Positions 23,185 through 23,208 of a DNA stretch of 23,208 nucleotides are shown piece after piece. Each line of letters starts with the position of its first letter. Within the stretch, counting starts at the first letter, position 1. A model generated the notes under the pieces. It was given only the letters and a program-made list of their open reading frames with translations. It was not told the origin of the DNA and ran no database searches. The stretch is from positions 1 to 23,208 of the forward strand of contig CAAFRY010000210.1 of NCBI GenBank assembly GCA_900765525.1, given 5' to 3'. The translations under genes and the position numbers were made by a program. This DNA comes from an uncultured Blautia sp. (GTDB lineage: Bacteria > Bacillota > Clostridia > Lachnospirales > Lachnospiraceae).

Positions 23185-23208
23185 TGGCGGGTCCCAAGGT
23201 TAAAAATC

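Overview
The window looks like a chromosomal segment of a low-to-mid G+C Gram-positive anaerobe, most likely Lachnospiraceae (Blautia or Dorea type). The reasons are strong AGGAGG-type ribosome sites, tight operons, the sequence style of Mfd, Pth and the threonine aldolase, and a Firmicutes-like type VII secretion (T7SS) locus. This placement is inference; no rRNA or tRNA gene is visible to confirm it.

Left part (1-7563, minus strand): a metal/housekeeping operon reads right to left from a near-consensus promoter (6691-6719) through a ~250-nt structured leader. It encodes a His-rich G3E (CobW/COG0523) GTPase with a 60-bp coding tandem repeat, a second G3E GTPase with a DUF1980/YcgQ-like C-terminus, peptidyl-tRNA hydrolase (pth) and the transcription-repair coupling factor (mfd). 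Upstream lies a DapF-fold protein that lacks both catalytic cysteines, divergent from a plus-strand AraC regulator.

Middle part (8544-11800): a minus-strand two-gene cassette encodes a probable T7SS-secreted papain-like cysteine-protease toxin (helical WXG/LXG-like N-terminus with YxxxE, catalytic-type Cys192 and His344) and an acidic 202-aa protein that is a candidate immunity factor. A plus-strand threonine aldolase with a strong terminator separates it from the main secretion locus.

Right part (11844-22976, minus strand): a T7SS locus in the order TPR/CarboxypepD/YfaP membrane protein, FHA membrane protein, EssC ATPase (FHA, two TM segments, three FtsK domains), LytTR regulator with a degenerate receiver, a 194-aa protein with an EspG-like pattern, a YukD/EsaB ubiquitin-like protein, five WXG100 proteins with one extra helical protein among them, and a second FHA membrane protein. 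EsaA, EssA and EssB are absent from the visible part, so this looks like a non-canonical T7SS subtype.

The most notable non-coding signal is that the promoter of the WXG100 genes (~14536-14599) and the promoter of the separate toxin cassette (~10404-10468) share one architecture: two direct repeats in 21-bp phase, a purine-rich tract, and an extended -10 (TGnTATnCT) 25-26 nt downstream. This fits co-activation by the LytTR regulator encoded in the locus and would bind the toxin cassette and the secretion machine into one regulon. A compact set of three inverted repeats at 23061-23184 precedes the secretion locus.
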